Positions 23,452-34,308 of a stretch of DNA of 64,000 nucleotides are shown piece after piece. Source of the DNA: Rhipicephalus microplus. Lineage: Eukaryota; Arthropoda; Arachnida; Ixodida; Ixodidae. The notes beneath the pieces were generated by a model. It did no database searches. It saw nothing but the letters and a program-made list of their open reading frames with translations, and was not told the origin of the DNA. The stretch is from contig NC_134704.1 of NCBI RefSeq assembly GCF_043290135.1, forward strand, positions 22,969,501 to 23,033,500, given 5' to 3'. Both the position numbers and the translations under genes were made by a program. Position 1 is the first letter of the stretch. Each line of letters starts with the position of its first letter.

Positions 23452-23694
23452 TTTGCCCCGCCGCGGTGGTCTAGTGGATAAGGTACTCGGCTGCTGACCT
23501 GCAGGTCACGGGTTCAAATCTCGGCTGCGGCGGCTGCATATCCGATGGAGGTGGAAATGTTGTAGGCCCGTGTGCTCAGATTTTGGTGCACGTTAAAGAA
23601 CCCCAGGTAGTCGAAATTTTCGAAGTCCTCCCCCACGGCGTCTCTCATAATCATATGATGGCTTTGGAACGTTAAACCCCACGTATCAATGAAT
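23452..23694 (+). mobile_element. Ruka-like SINE with 15-bp target-site duplication
   Basis: A full-length plus-strand copy. CAATGCATGAAAAGT is present at 23437-23451 and again at 23695-23709 without mismatch, marking a recent retroposition. Confidence 0.94.
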
Positions 23695-23709
23695 CAATGC
23701 ATGAAAAGT

Positions 23710-24839
23710 ATCCCTCTCCCCTGCTGACAGTGGTGAACAGCAACGCGACAAGGTGTATCGATTTCTCAAAAAAAAAAAGTATTGCAATAAAAAAAATTGC
23801 CTATGCCCGGGGCCTTGTTAAAACCACACAAAATAATTTATCATCTTACTCGACACTCTGTTTCGTAAATTCGTACAGGTTTACTTCAAAATTTCATGGT
23901 GTCGTCAAGTAAGTGCAAAAAAAATACTAATGAATTAAAGAATATTTGGTTCCAAGCTTGAAGAAAGTGCAGATATAGGTGGCCTGCCTTCTTTCTCTTT
24001 TTTTCCACTATTTTTTCTCTTTATTTTTGTCTGTGTTTTTTTTATATCCATCTCTATTTTTCTCTATATGCCATATTTACTCGATTGTAACGCGACCACA
24101 ATTTCAATGCGAGGGATGACTTTCCGTTGCATGCAGGATTCGGTATTCGATTGTAATGTGAGGGCCGGCTTTAGGTAGCAAAATTCTGGAGCAAATTCGT
24201 ATTTAAATTGATTAATTATTATACGGTATTCCTACCTATTCCTCACTCCTATCTTTCTGTCTCTTTTATTTATTTCGTTATCTCTCTGTTTCTCGCCTCC
24301 TCTATCATTCCATCTCGGGTCTATAAATTTCTATTTATCTTTGGTTCTCTCTCTGTGTATTTCCTCTAATTCTCTCTATCTTCATCATTCTCTATCTGTG
24401 CTACGTTTTACTATCTCTCCCCTCCTCCCCCCCCCCCCCTCGTCTTAAGTTTTAGTTCCACCATTGTCATGTTATAGACCTATTCCATGTTCGTAAACAG
24501 CGGTAAGCGCCATCGACACACTGAGGTTCTTGTAGCGAGGTCGCTATAGGGCCAAATTTTTCATCTAATGGCTATTTTTTGGCGCAACATACACATGAAC
24601 GAGAAGAAACAGACATGGCACCACGGGTGCAAACAAACTTCATGGCGGTTTGACAACCCTCGTCTACTGATCTGCCGGCTTCTTAAAAAGCATGCACCTG
24701 GAACGGCGTGTCGCGAGCGGATTGTTTCCTCCCTGTATTCGTGGTCGTCGATTGCCTCCGATTTTTTGACAGGGCCCCCTTATATAATCAAAGAGTTGGC
24801 TCTGTGTTGGTGCTAGAATGATTGCATCGTCAAGTTCTT
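23710..24839. other. Intergenic, AT- and CT-rich
   Basis: Long pyrimidine tracts and a poly-C run (24429-24439). No supported exon. Confidence 0.45.
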
Positions 24840-25300
24840 GTGGAAAGTCTCTTATGTACGTCGTGCGGCTCCTGTGAGAAACGAAAACACCCAATTTTAG
24901 AGTGTCCCAGATTTGTTAAGCAGCGAACACTGCTTGTCAAGAATTATGTACTTATTTGACTGAAGTGTATATCCTCGATTATTCTTTGTTCTTAAGAGAT
25001 TGGGCAGCGAGGTGGGACCATATATATAGCGGCCCACTAACTTTCTTTTAAAACATCAGTTTGGCCCCGCGTTTGTAGACATTTTTTATGCGAGCGCTTA
25101 TTTGTGTTTACGTCTGCGCTATTTCGTTCCTCCTTTATCATCAAGTTTCTTTCTCTTTCCTCACATCTTCCTTTCCTCTGTCTCCCCTTCCCGAGGGAGC
25201 AGGCAGGCGTTGTGCCCCTGTAGGTGGCGGTTGTCAGCCTCTTCCGTCCCTCTTTTCCCTCTGTGTTTCGGTGTTTTCTGTGTATTTAAATTGAATAAAT
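24840..25300 (+). mobile_element. LINE C-terminal/3' end fragment
   Basis: A frame near 24860-24950 reads 'CTSCGSCEKRKHPILECPRF', matching the Cys/His tail of LINE polymerases such as that at 10340. It is followed by a pyrimidine-rich 3' region with 'CCCTTCCCGAGGGAGCAGG' and an AATAAA at about 25290. The copy is strongly 5'-truncated. Confidence 0.55.
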
Positions 25301-25706
25301 GCATAAGTTACATCCTTCAAGAATAAAGCACCAGTAGCGGAGCGTCGGCCCCAGCGACACCCACGCTCAAGAACATTTCACCTCTTCTGCCTCGACATTG
25401 ACACCTACGCGTCTCCGGCTTGCGCAACGACTCCGGAAGCTTCCAGAGCCCCGTTCGGTGACCGATGCTCGATTGAATCGAAGCAGCAGCGAGTCGCCGC
25501 GAAGTCTTATCTCACGTCTATGCGTGCCATCACACAGAGCGAGGAGGTGTCTTTGATCTGGACCACGGCACCGGAAATAGAGACGCGGTTCGGCCGAATA
25601 TCGAACACGCCGGATAAAAGCGAGTCGCTTCCCTCTTACGTGAGTCTCGTGGACAGAAGGAATCGGTATCGTCCCCCGGGATCACTCGTGGCCAGCTTCC
25701 GGTGCC
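25301..25706. promoter_or_regulatory. Upstream region of gene B
   Basis: GC-richer sequence directly before the gene B TATA box and likely to hold its regulatory sites. No specific binding site is claimed. Confidence 0.4.
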
Positions 25707-25713
25707 TATAAGA
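25707..25713 (+). promoter_or_regulatory. TATA box of gene B
   Basis: TATAAGA lies in 'TTCCGGTGCCTATAAG', 124 bp before the ATG of the micro-exon. Gene A has nearly the same spacing (122 bp). Confidence 0.65.
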
Positions 25714-25830
25714 TGCGCCATGGCACCCAGGACAGGCCCCATTTGAGCTCTCGCTAAGGAGGACCACTGCCACGCACCGCTGGTGGCCGGCTGCCTGGGG
25801 AAAACAACGACACGCACGCGCGAAATCGCC

Positions 25831-25839
25831 ATGAACGCC
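25831..25839 (+). CDS. Gene B exon 1: nine-base coding micro-exon (Met-Asn-Ala)
   Basis: ATGAACGCC is followed by the donor GTAAGT. The codon boundary coincides with the splice site (phase 0), as in genes A and C. A SINE begins six bases into the intron. Confidence 0.8.
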
Positions 25840-28800
25840 GTAAGTTTGATTGATTGATTGATTGATTGATTAATATGTGGGGTTTAACGTCTCAAAACCA
25901 CCATATGATTATGAGAGACGCCGTAGTGGAGGGCTCCAGAAATTTCGACCACCTGGGGTTCTTTAACGTGCACCCAAATCTGAGCACACGGGCCTACAAC
26001 ATTTCCGCCTCCATCAGAAATGCAGCCGCCGCAGCCGGGATTCGAACTCGCGACCTGCGGGTCAGCAGCCGAGTACCTTAGGCACTAGACCACCACGGCG
26101 GGGCATCACCGTAAGTGCAACTGCGCGCGTTAACGCGTAGCAGACGTCGCGAATTGAAGATTCGGGCCCTCTAATTGTGCAAGATTGCGTGTGTTGAGGT
26201 ATTTCTGGTGATCGCATTAACTTGTTTCGTGTGCGGCTTTCCTATCTCCTCTCTTTTTATTACGAACTGCTTCAAAATGAATTGGTGTATACCCGGACGA
26301 GCTAGAGGATGCGGTGGCCGTTCTACCTGAACGCCTCTGACACGGCAGCGATGATTCACACGGCTTTCAGGAAACCCATGTTATGCGCACGCAGGAATGT
26401 CAGCGGAAAGGGAAGAGGAACTTGTGACACACGTATTCGATAGCCCACTCGGGGACTGAATTTCCTTGGCCAGATTTCTTTTCCGCAAGACGTCCCGCTG
26501 TTGCAGCTAAATGAGAACTTCCGCCATCACTGCCTCGTTTGGCTTGATAGCCGCCGAGTATTCTAGAGTATAGTGTCGTTCGTAGGGTTTTTTTTTTTTG
26601 CCATCGTGGTTTACGTTTTCGTCATCCTCTCTGTTCACGTGATGGTTGAGCACCTGCACTAATATACCAAAATATTTTACTCTGCCAACCATGCGTAGAT
26701 TAATCGTAATATTGACACCATTTATCATCTGTCGGAGCAGCCAGCACAAGGGTGGCGTTCCAATCTTTGTAGTCGCATACTGAGTGGGCTTTGGTGACGT
26801 AATTTGGCGACCTCCACTTACTCAGAAGAAAACAAGCAATCTTAATGTCGCATAAACATTGATGCATTCGATCTTTCATGAACCAGCCTCACCGTTAGCT
26901 CAGTAGCACTCATTTGAAATTCTCCTCATGAGACTGCAAGTACAACACGAAAGCAAACATTCGGGGTACCAATCTCTTAGTTACGTTTGTGATTGCACAA
27001 TGTCAGATGACTGTAAAGAAAGACCTTTGGGGGTTGTCGACAAATATCTGCCCTAGCTTGAACTATAGTTCATTTAACTGCCTACTTACTGAACAACGCT
27101 CATATGCACAGTTATGAACTACTGTTATACTATTAAGCATGTAGCCACAAACGAATAATCCTTTGGACATTGGAAGAAAAAAAATGTTTCTCGTTAAAAA
27201 AATTATCCAGAGCTCAAGGGCTCATGGCCAACATTTAGGCGGGCATATTCACCCAGATTCCCGAATAACTCGCCAGACTTTTTTTTTTTTATACTGTTGC
27301 TTCCTTCCCTCTCTCTCCGGAACCAAGTAATGAACTACGTAGCTTCATGCTACACTAATCCCTTTGTTTTTTGTTTATTTTTATTATTAGAATCAGATGC
27401 AGCATCTTTAGGCTTGTAGCCCCGCCGCGGTGGTCTAGTGGCTAAGGTACACGGCTGCTGACCCGCAGGTCGCGGGATCGAATCCCGGCTGCGGCGGCTG
27501 CATTTCCGATGGAGGCGGAAGTGTTGTAGGCCCGTGTGCTCAGACTCGGATGCACGTTAAAGAACCCCGGGTAGTCGAAATTTCCGGAGCCCTCCGCTAC
27601 GGCGTCTCTCATAAACATATCGTGGTTTTGGGACGCTAAACCCCACATATCAATCAGTCATTAGACTTGTAGACAAGCTAACGACTGAAGCTTCACACTC
27701 ACTCACTCGTCATTCTCCCTCTCTTGTCTTCACCCCCACGACATTGGGACTAAAACGCTGAGACCCCGGTTTCTCTTTTCTGCAGTTGGTCCTCCTCGCT
27801 GCTTGCTGCGCACTAAGCGGCGTGCACGGCCAGTTAGGTGCCGTGCGTGGCGGCCACTTTGCCCCTGCGCTGGCACTTTCGCCCGCTGCAGGCTTTGCCG
27901 GCGCCGCCTACCCGTACGCTGCCGGCGCTGCTGAGGCCGCGCTTAGTGCGGGCGCCGGGGCCCCGCAGCTGACGCTAGCTCCGGCTCCGGCACTGTTCGG
28001 GCACGCCCACCAGCAGCAGCAATTTGCCGCGGCACCTGCTTTTTCACCAGCCTTCCTGGGAGCTGGATACGGTACGTCACCCTTATTACTTCTGAGGACG
28101 ACTCGCACCGGCTTCTGGTGCCCTATATGAACCTCAAAAATAGACCCAGTGAACCAATGAGCATGATGAATAAAACAAAAAGAAGTTCATAAAAGTCAAG
28201 GTCGAAGGAATAAACGATTAATGAGCCTGAACATTCGAATAAATGCCAGAACCTAAATTGTCTGCCCTTAAGATTTGTCTCTGTCTCACCCGTCACCTAC
28301 CAACTGTTTTTTATTCAACACAACTGGTGTAAATCACGGGGAGGGGAGGGACGTCTTGAACCCCCTTGTAATCAAGCTGGGTGGGGGGGGGGGGGGGGCG
28401 CCTTTTGTAAGTGTTCCTTATTGAAATATATCTATGAGACATACATTTAAATTGCTTGAAAGTTATGCATGGTGTTTTTAACTTCTTTTAATACTAATAG
28501 AGCTTTTGATAATACATTTAATAATACTTAATTTCGTAGTGTGTACCTGCGTCTCATATTCCTCATCTGTGTGGAACTACTGCGGTCGCAACTGCCACAC
28601 GAACGGCTTCAGAGAGGTCTCAACAGAACAATGCAATTACGCGAGCTGGCAACTTGTTTGTTTTTTCAATTTTGATTTCAAAACGTAATTTTTTTTTATT
28701 TTTAAAATAAATGCAAGCTATATTTCCAAGAAACAAAATGGCCACCTCGTGCAGATGTGTGTCCCCCTTGGTGATTTTCCGGGATTAACGCCACTGTTCA

Positions 28801-30509
28801 ATACATAGTCTATACAGAAAGCAAGAAACAAAGTGACACGAGGTACGCATATAAAAGGAACAACTTCATACGAAGTATGCCAGACAAGCATCTCACATCA
28901 TGGGCCAAGTGCCATTTAAAAACCTAAACTCCCTTTTTAAGAGGTTAATCGACGTCTGGTGAACACACGCGCACATTCCCCTCTTGTCAATATAGTATAT
29001 GCTTCAACGATTTCCCTGGTGGATCCACCCTTATACCTATATACCAGGGTTCCTAAGCTCACCTCACCTAGCAGGCAAGTAACAAAATTTAGTTTAACAT
29101 TGGGCAGACGGGATCTTGGCTCAACATTCGTCTTAGGGAGCATGCTAGCTCTCTGAAAGGTACACAATCTATGCAGCTTGCCCTGCATCGTCAGCAGTGC
29201 GGCTGCGCAGCTGAAGAAGAATGGCGATTTGGGCTAGTTGGTTTGAATTCATAGTAATAAGGGCTGCAGCGCTCGTGTTGCATAGTAATAAGGGCTGCAG
29301 CGCTCGTGTTGTCCTCTTTTGCCTTCCGTACCTCGACTTTGTCTGTTTCTTCTAGCACATTCGTGCTCGCGCTGCAGCCCTTATTACTATGCGCAGCTGA
29401 GTTTAACAAAACCGCTGTGTTGATGAGGCACGTGTGAAGTGATCAACGAACGTGTGAAAAGGCTGAAGCGAATAAAATCATAAGAGCAGGAAACAGGTGC
29501 GTGAGCTGGCCTTTAATCGCTTTCACAGGTGCTGAGATTTCATATCTCTACAGCATACTTGATCACGTGCTTGGATGGGCGGGGGGGGGGGGAGGGGGTC
29601 AAGGTTATTTTATGCCTTCATGTTTGCATATATACGACACGTTTCTTCCATTAAACTTTCATTTGTTAGACAGCGCTTGTGCCGTGCACTTCCTCGTGTT
29701 TTCGTTCTTTTGTGTGTGTGGGCTGATCGCGGTGAGTAATAATACATAACTCCCATCTTTCGAGTCAAGAGCTGTGGGAGCTACAACTCCGCACTTCAGG
29801 TGGTTATTCTGAGGTGGGCACTCGTGTTATAGAGGAGACCTACCAAAAGACCTTGCCCTTTAGCAGCCTCTTTCCATTAAGGCGTGGTACGTACATAAAG
29901 ACACTTATCTCTCTCTTCTCTCTGAGTCTTTGTGTCCTCGTGCTGTTCCAAAACGAAGATTTACCAATAAGCCCCAATGGCTACGCTGATCGTTCCTTTG
30001 TTCGCGCAGGCGCCCAGCCGCCGCCTCAGCTGATCGTGAGCCCCTTAGTGCACCAGGAGGGCGTGGCGGGACTAATGCCCGCCGGCGCACCCAACTTCGT
30101 CCGCACCACCGTGACTCAGCAGTACGCCAACGGCGGCAGCTCCCACGTGACCCGGTACCAACCAACGACGTACCAACTAGGAGGCGGGAACGCCGGCGCT
30201 GCCACGTCCGGACTGACGTCCACGAACCAGTTCCAGGCGACGCAGCTGCAGGCGGCGCCCGGTTCCCCAAGCGCGCTGTACCGCGAGTCCAAACAGCTGC
30301 CTTCTCTCAGCTCGCTGAGTCAAGTGCAGGCGGCTGGCGCGCCTGCTGGCGGTGCTGTCACCTACCAGGAGGTCGGCCAGACGACGCTAGGCGCCCTGCA
30401 AGGCTACGGGGGTGCAGGGACTGCAGGCGTTTTCTCCGGAGACGGCGCTGCGGCAGCGTACCCGGTGGCCAGGACAGCCGGCTACGGAGCCGGACTGCGG
30501 GCCTACTAG
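25831..30509 (+). CDS. Gene B: secreted Ala/Gly/Gln-rich cuticular-type protein (spliced, three exons)
   Basis: Coding exons are 25831-25839, 27786-28071 and 30010-30509, joined in phases 0 and 1, giving 264 residues. The N-terminus MNALVLLAACCALSGVHG is a signal peptide with cleavage expected near residue 18. Exon 2 encodes Ala/Pro/Leu-rich repeats and a QQQQ run. Exon 3 encodes a Gln/Thr/Ser/Gly-rich segment with 'FVRTTVTQQYANGG' and 'VTRYQPTTYQ', ending in Gly/Ala/Tyr-rich sequence (GYGAGLRAY). The composition fits a structural cuticle or extracellular matrix protein. No Rebers-Riddiford domain or Cys framework is seen. Intron 1 holds two SINEs in opposite orientation, one touching the donor; intron 2 holds a foldback repeat. 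No convincing poly(A) signal lies close to the stop; an AATAAA at 30971 is possible. Confidence 0.82.
25838..25845. repeat. Left target-site duplication that includes the gene B splice donor
   Basis: CCGTAAGT here is repeated at 26109-26116, flanking the minus-strand SINE. The duplicated bases include the complete GTAAGT donor. Confidence 0.8.
25846..26108 (-). mobile_element. Ruka-like SINE inserted at the gene B splice donor
   Basis: A full-length reversed copy with an expanded ATTG tail next to exon 1 and the tRNA-like head at 26030-26105. The 8-bp flanking duplication CCGTAAGT shows that insertion occurred inside the first donor site and copied it to the far side. Confidence 0.9.
26117..27407. 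other. Gene B intron 1, unique part
   Basis: AT-rich intronic sequence between two SINEs. No additional exon was recognised. Confidence 0.5.
27420..27660 (+). mobile_element. Ruka-like SINE in gene B intron 1
   Basis: A full-length plus-strand copy flanked by TTAGGCTTGTAG (27408-27419) and TTAGACTTGTAG (27661-27672), a 12-bp duplication with one mismatch. It ends 125 bp before the exon 2 acceptor. Confidence 0.92.
27786..28071 (+). CDS. Gene B exon 2
   Basis: The exon follows a strong acceptor (TTTCTCTTTTCTGCAG), starts in phase 0 with a Leu codon that continues the signal peptide, and ends at TACG|GTACGT in phase 1. It encodes the hydrophobic signal core and Ala/Pro-rich repeats. Confidence 0.82.
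28072..30009 (+). other. Gene B intron 2 (about 1.9 kb)
   Basis: Begins GTACGT and ends TTCGCGCAG. It carries poly-G runs near 28382-28398 and 29580-29592 and the foldback insertion at 29215-29389. Confidence 0.7.
29215..29389. mobile_element. Foldback insertion with 11-bp target-site duplication
   Basis: TGCGCAGCTGA at 29204-29214 and 29390-29400 flanks the unit exactly. Inside, a 31-bp segment starting CATAGTAATAAGGGCTGCAG is tandemly duplicated (29250-29280 and 29281-29311), and its inverse closes the element (29369-29391). It also contains TTGGGCTAGTTGGT, the shared terminal motif of the other foldback family in this window. Confidence 0.8.
30010..30509 (+). CDS. Gene B exon 3 (terminal)
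   Basis: Starts after GTTCGCGCAG. Its first two bases complete a Gly codon begun by the last base of exon 2, and it reads 166 codons to TAG. High GC and Ala/Gly/Gln/Ser content contrast sharply with the AT-rich intron. Confidence 0.82.
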
Positions 30510-32097
30510 AAATGCGATCCGCCTCTGCCGTAGGTTGAGTCCTTAGTTATGAATGCCTGTCACGTCACTAATTTTAAAGGGCACAGTTTCGCGCATGAGT
30601 AAATTACACCTTCATGATACCGAAGGCACCGCGAGAAGATTCTTGGTAAGTGGGAAAGCGCGCGCAAAAGAAAAAAAATGCAAGTGGTGACGCCACCTTG
30701 TATTCAAGTTTCTGGGCTTGTTGTCACGACGTCATACATTTCGATGACATCTGCTAGGGTCTTTGTAGTTCTTAAACAGCCAAAAAGGAATACTAAATAC
30801 ATTGTCTTCTGATGGAGCCAAATACTTAAAATATCGAGTTTCAGCACATCTTGTTGAGCCAATGGGGCCGAAATACGAAAAAAAAAACGCTCAAGTTCAG
30901 CACAAAACCATCAGATCTGTCTGCGGGAAATTTAAAAATACGACTGTTGACAGAAATTTTATTATTTATTAATAAATCTATAGTTGTGAAATTATAGACA
31001 ATAGAGTTTTCAGCATAGAGTTCGGGAGGCTTAACTCATTAACTATTTTGCTTTAGTGCCCATCAAACATTGCTGCGGTGGTTGGCAGGCACGAAGCAAT
31101 AGTCTAAAACAAACACTATATAAATAACAATGACGCGTTTGGTCGAAAATTTTTGAATTGATCATGTTCTTGCTTTGCTGATGTTGCTGTACATGGCTCT
31201 TTCTTACTATAATATACAAGTACGAGTACCTTTAGTCACATTTCCTGTGTGTCCTAGGAGATATTGGGTTAGGTTCCCTAACGCATGAGCATGTGATTTA
31301 TGTTGCAAGCGTCCAACACAATGGGAGCTTGCAGCCTAACACACAGAATGTCAAGGCGTTAGTGGGGCAGCCAATATATTTCCGATTGGATGTTTTCACT
31401 ACACGAATCATGAATTTTAAGAGCAGGTGGTAACCGTATACATGAAAGTGAGAACCATGACTGCGGTGTATAGTATATGGCTACTTTACTTTATTATATA
31501 TTGCTCTATCATCCATACTGTAACGGGTGTTCATAACGATCACCCATTTATGCACTTACACTGCATACAGTATAAGGGGTCGCTGATTTATCTGTCCATC
31601 TTGCAAGCATCTGGCTGAGAGAAACATTGTTTCAGCATTATTTACCTGGGAATTGTTTCTTATATCTATTCCTTCTTTCTTTTCTTCAGAAAGAAACGTG
31701 AAGAGGGCTGTTTACGGCAGTTATTTATTGACCACAGACAGAGAATGCACCAACCAACAACACCTCACATCGACATTTGGACGCAGCTACGCGTGAGAAC
31801 TGGCGCTGGGCTGCTGTGGCAGCTGCTGCGTAACCATTATTGTGTGAAGATACACAATAAACTTCACATTCTCGCGACATTTCAATCTTACTACCTGTTT
31901 CTAACACAGAAATTTACTGAGTTTCTTGTACATTCGTCTAAGAGGATGCGAAAACAAAAGGCACCCTCTTTTTCTACTCATTCGATTATGTTTGTCCCCC
32001 GAAAGCCACACCCTACGTGGGGTGGTACAGCCTCCGAGATCGGCACGCCTTTGACCAAGCGACAATTTTGAGTTATGACGTCATCATTTGGCTTCAT
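30510..32097. other. Intergenic downstream of gene B
   Basis: AT-rich. A minus-strand Ala-rich frame at 31725-31860 ('NNGYAAAATAAQRQF') is followed by an AATAAA, but no supporting acceptor-donor structure could be settled. Confidence 0.4.
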
Positions 32098-32108
32098 GTC
32101 ATTACGTC

Positions 32109-32350
32109 GCCCCGCCGCGGTGGTCTAGTGGCTAAGGTACTCGGCTGCTGACCCGCAGGTCACGAGATCGAATCCCGGCTGCAGCGGCGGCATTTCCGAT
32201 ACAGGCAGAAATGTTGTAAGCCAATGTGCTCAGATTTGGGTGCACGTTAAAGAACCCCAAGTGGTCGAAATTTCCGAAGCCCTCCACTACGGCGTCTATC
32301 ATAATCATGTGGTGGTTTTGGGACGTTAAACCCCACATATCAATCAATCA
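32109..32350 (+). mobile_element. Ruka-like SINE with 11-bp target-site duplication
   Basis: A full-length plus-strand copy. GTCATTACGTC flanks it at 32098-32108 and 32351-32361 without mismatch. Confidence 0.93.
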
Positions 32351-32637
32351 GTCATTACGTCATCGTGACGTCATGACAGCGTCCCATATTTTGGCGATTT
32401 TTGACGTCGTGCTGCCATGTTCACATGGTAGAGGCTTTGCCCTTCAGTGACGAAGTTATAGATGATGATGACGTCGTGTTGACGTCACCGGGTGCCGCCA
32501 TCGCATAATTTTTTTCTATCACTCGTGTTGACGATGCCACCGACGTCACTTTTCGCGCTTTATGAGGAATCTAAGTCTCGCCTTAACATATTAATCGCCG
32601 GGGTTTTTAGGAGCCCGAAACCATCGCGGAAGCATGA

Positions 32638-32790
32638 GGCAGGCTGGAGTTCTTTAGCGTGCACTCACGTGACATCGCACGTTCACGAGCATCTACTTTT
32701 ATTTCCCATCGAACTTCAACCGCCGCCGCCGGCCACGTCGAAGCCACATGTTTCGGATCAGCAGCCGACACCGTTACCGCGATGCGGCAC
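32638..32790 (-). mobile_element. Degenerate SINE head/body fragment
   Basis: Reversed motifs such as 'GGAGTTCTTTAGCGTGCACT' and 'CAGCAGCCGACACCG' survive. The copy is diverged. Confidence 0.6.
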
Positions 32791-32912
32791 CTCGGTGGTT
32801 TTCACTGCCATCAGTATCCATACTTGCAGGTTGCAAAGGGAGGAATGCTTACTTCTACTCTATATGCCCCATAAACATAAACACGCATATACCCCGCAAA
32901 GTGGACGAGGGG

Positions 32913-33070
32913 ATGACCGCCGCCATAGATCAGTTGGTACAGAGAATCGGGGCGCGTTATTCGAAAGTCTTAGGTTCGGTTTCTGCCAGAAGCAACTTAT
33001 CTTTCGTCCACTTTTCTTTCTCCACATTTACATTACAATTGCAACAAATAACATCCCCTATACTTTCCTC
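32913..33070 (+). mobile_element. Second tRNA-derived short repeat family
   Basis: A tRNA-like head ('ATAGATCAGTTGGTACAGAG' then 'TTAGGTTCGGTTTCTGCC') is followed by a non-tRNA body rich in 'TTCGTCCACTTTTCTTTC' and a tail 'CCCCTATACTTTCC'. It differs from the Ruka-like family. Confidence 0.6.
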
Positions 33071-33084
33071 GAGGCTTACAAAGA

Positions 33085-33450
33085 GGGTTCAGCTTAAATT
33101 GAGGACGACGCAGCGAGCGATGCAAAGGAAAATGATAGGTGGAACCTCAAGAGACAAGAAGAGCAGCGTATCGGGGAACAAGCGGGTATTAAAGACATCA
33201 TAGTCGAAATCAAGAAGAAATGGTCATGAGCAGGGACACGTAGCGCGAAGGCAAGATTACCTCTGTCATTAAGGATCACAAACTGGATTCCAAGAGAAGG
33301 CAAGGGGGTGAGGGAAGGAAAGAAAGTCAAGTGGGCAGATAGATTGGGAAGTTTGCGGGTATGAAGTGCCAGCAGTAAGCAAAGTATGGAGTTGACTGGC
33401 GCAACATGGGAGAGGTTTTTGTCCTTCAAGGGGAATAGTCAAGCTGATGA
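33085..33450 (+). mobile_element. RTE-clade LINE 3' fragment
   Basis: Frames encode 'LRTTQRAMQRKMIG', the conserved region after RTE reverse transcriptase, and then pieces equivalent to 'GKKVKWADRLGSLRV'. The end reads 'CAAGCTGATGATGATATT', the (GAT)n tail of RTE elements. It has lost its frame. Confidence 0.75.
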
Positions 33451-34003
33451 TGATATTTTCCTTGCCACCATGGTCTGTTAGTTCTGACTAATGTTGTGTC
33501 TATAACAAAGAAAAAATTCTGCCCGTAAATTTCCGCTTTTTCTAAGCCCATTATCCGTAATCACAGAAAAATTCAAGTACTCGGTTTCATTACTAAATTA
33601 CGTGACCACTAAGGCTGCTTCTGTTTTCAAGAAGGTTCAAGGTAACAACCGCGTAGTCACAGTGCCGACAACACTTTTTAGGGGTAAATGCTCGCATATA
33701 ACAATGTCTGGCACTTTATAACAGTAATTGGAGAGGGATCAAACAGCATGGATGATTTCTCCGGAATAAACTCGTAAAAAGTTTTGTGAAGGAACTGCGC
33801 AGTCACCCCCGAAAAGGGCTTTTTGCTCCTCCTAAAGACGGAATGCGCGCATTAGATTGCACACTAAAAGGCATGAAGGTGCACTTTCCTCTTTGTAGAG
33901 TAAAGCGCCTGTTTTTTGGAGTAACTGCAGAAATGTTCGCCCTGTGTGCAAGTGATCCATCAGTGCCTGCACAAGCCTGTTTCCCTTCAGACGGTGCCTT
34001 AGT

Positions 34004-34075
34004 GTGTTATGGTGTAGTGGTTAGTGTACGCGCACGCTGACCTAGTGGTCGTGAGTTGGAATCCCGTGTGTTTGC
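34004..34075 (+). mobile_element. tRNA-like SINE head
   Basis: 'TGGTGTAGTGGTTAGTGTA' resembles an A box and 'CGTGAGTTGGAATCCCG' a decayed B box. The absence of acceptor-stem pairing and the surrounding sequence make a functional tRNA unlikely. Confidence 0.45.
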
Positions 34076-34201
34076 TGCAAAGTTTCCAAAGTTATTTCTG
34101 AATGTGGTGATTGCACGTTAATTGTACGTCAAATCAAATGGCCAGCATGCACTTCGAAAGACTGGTTAAGCCAACCAAAATCTGATTTTTCTTTTGCTAA
34201 G

Positions 34202-34308
34202 TGTTGCTCCTTTGAGGAGTAACCAAGAGAGTGTGGTTACTTCTTCGCAGTTACTCCCAAAATGGTGCAATGGGTGTGGTAAGTTAGTTGCTCCTCTAGA
34301 GGAGCAAC
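34202..34308. repeat. Cluster of TTGCTCC/GGAGCAA palindromes
   Basis: A perfect 22-bp palindrome, the 11-base half GTTGCTCCTCT followed by its reverse complement, lies at 34287-34308. A related imperfect one starts at 34202. A third related GTTACTCC element lies between them. Confidence 0.8.
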
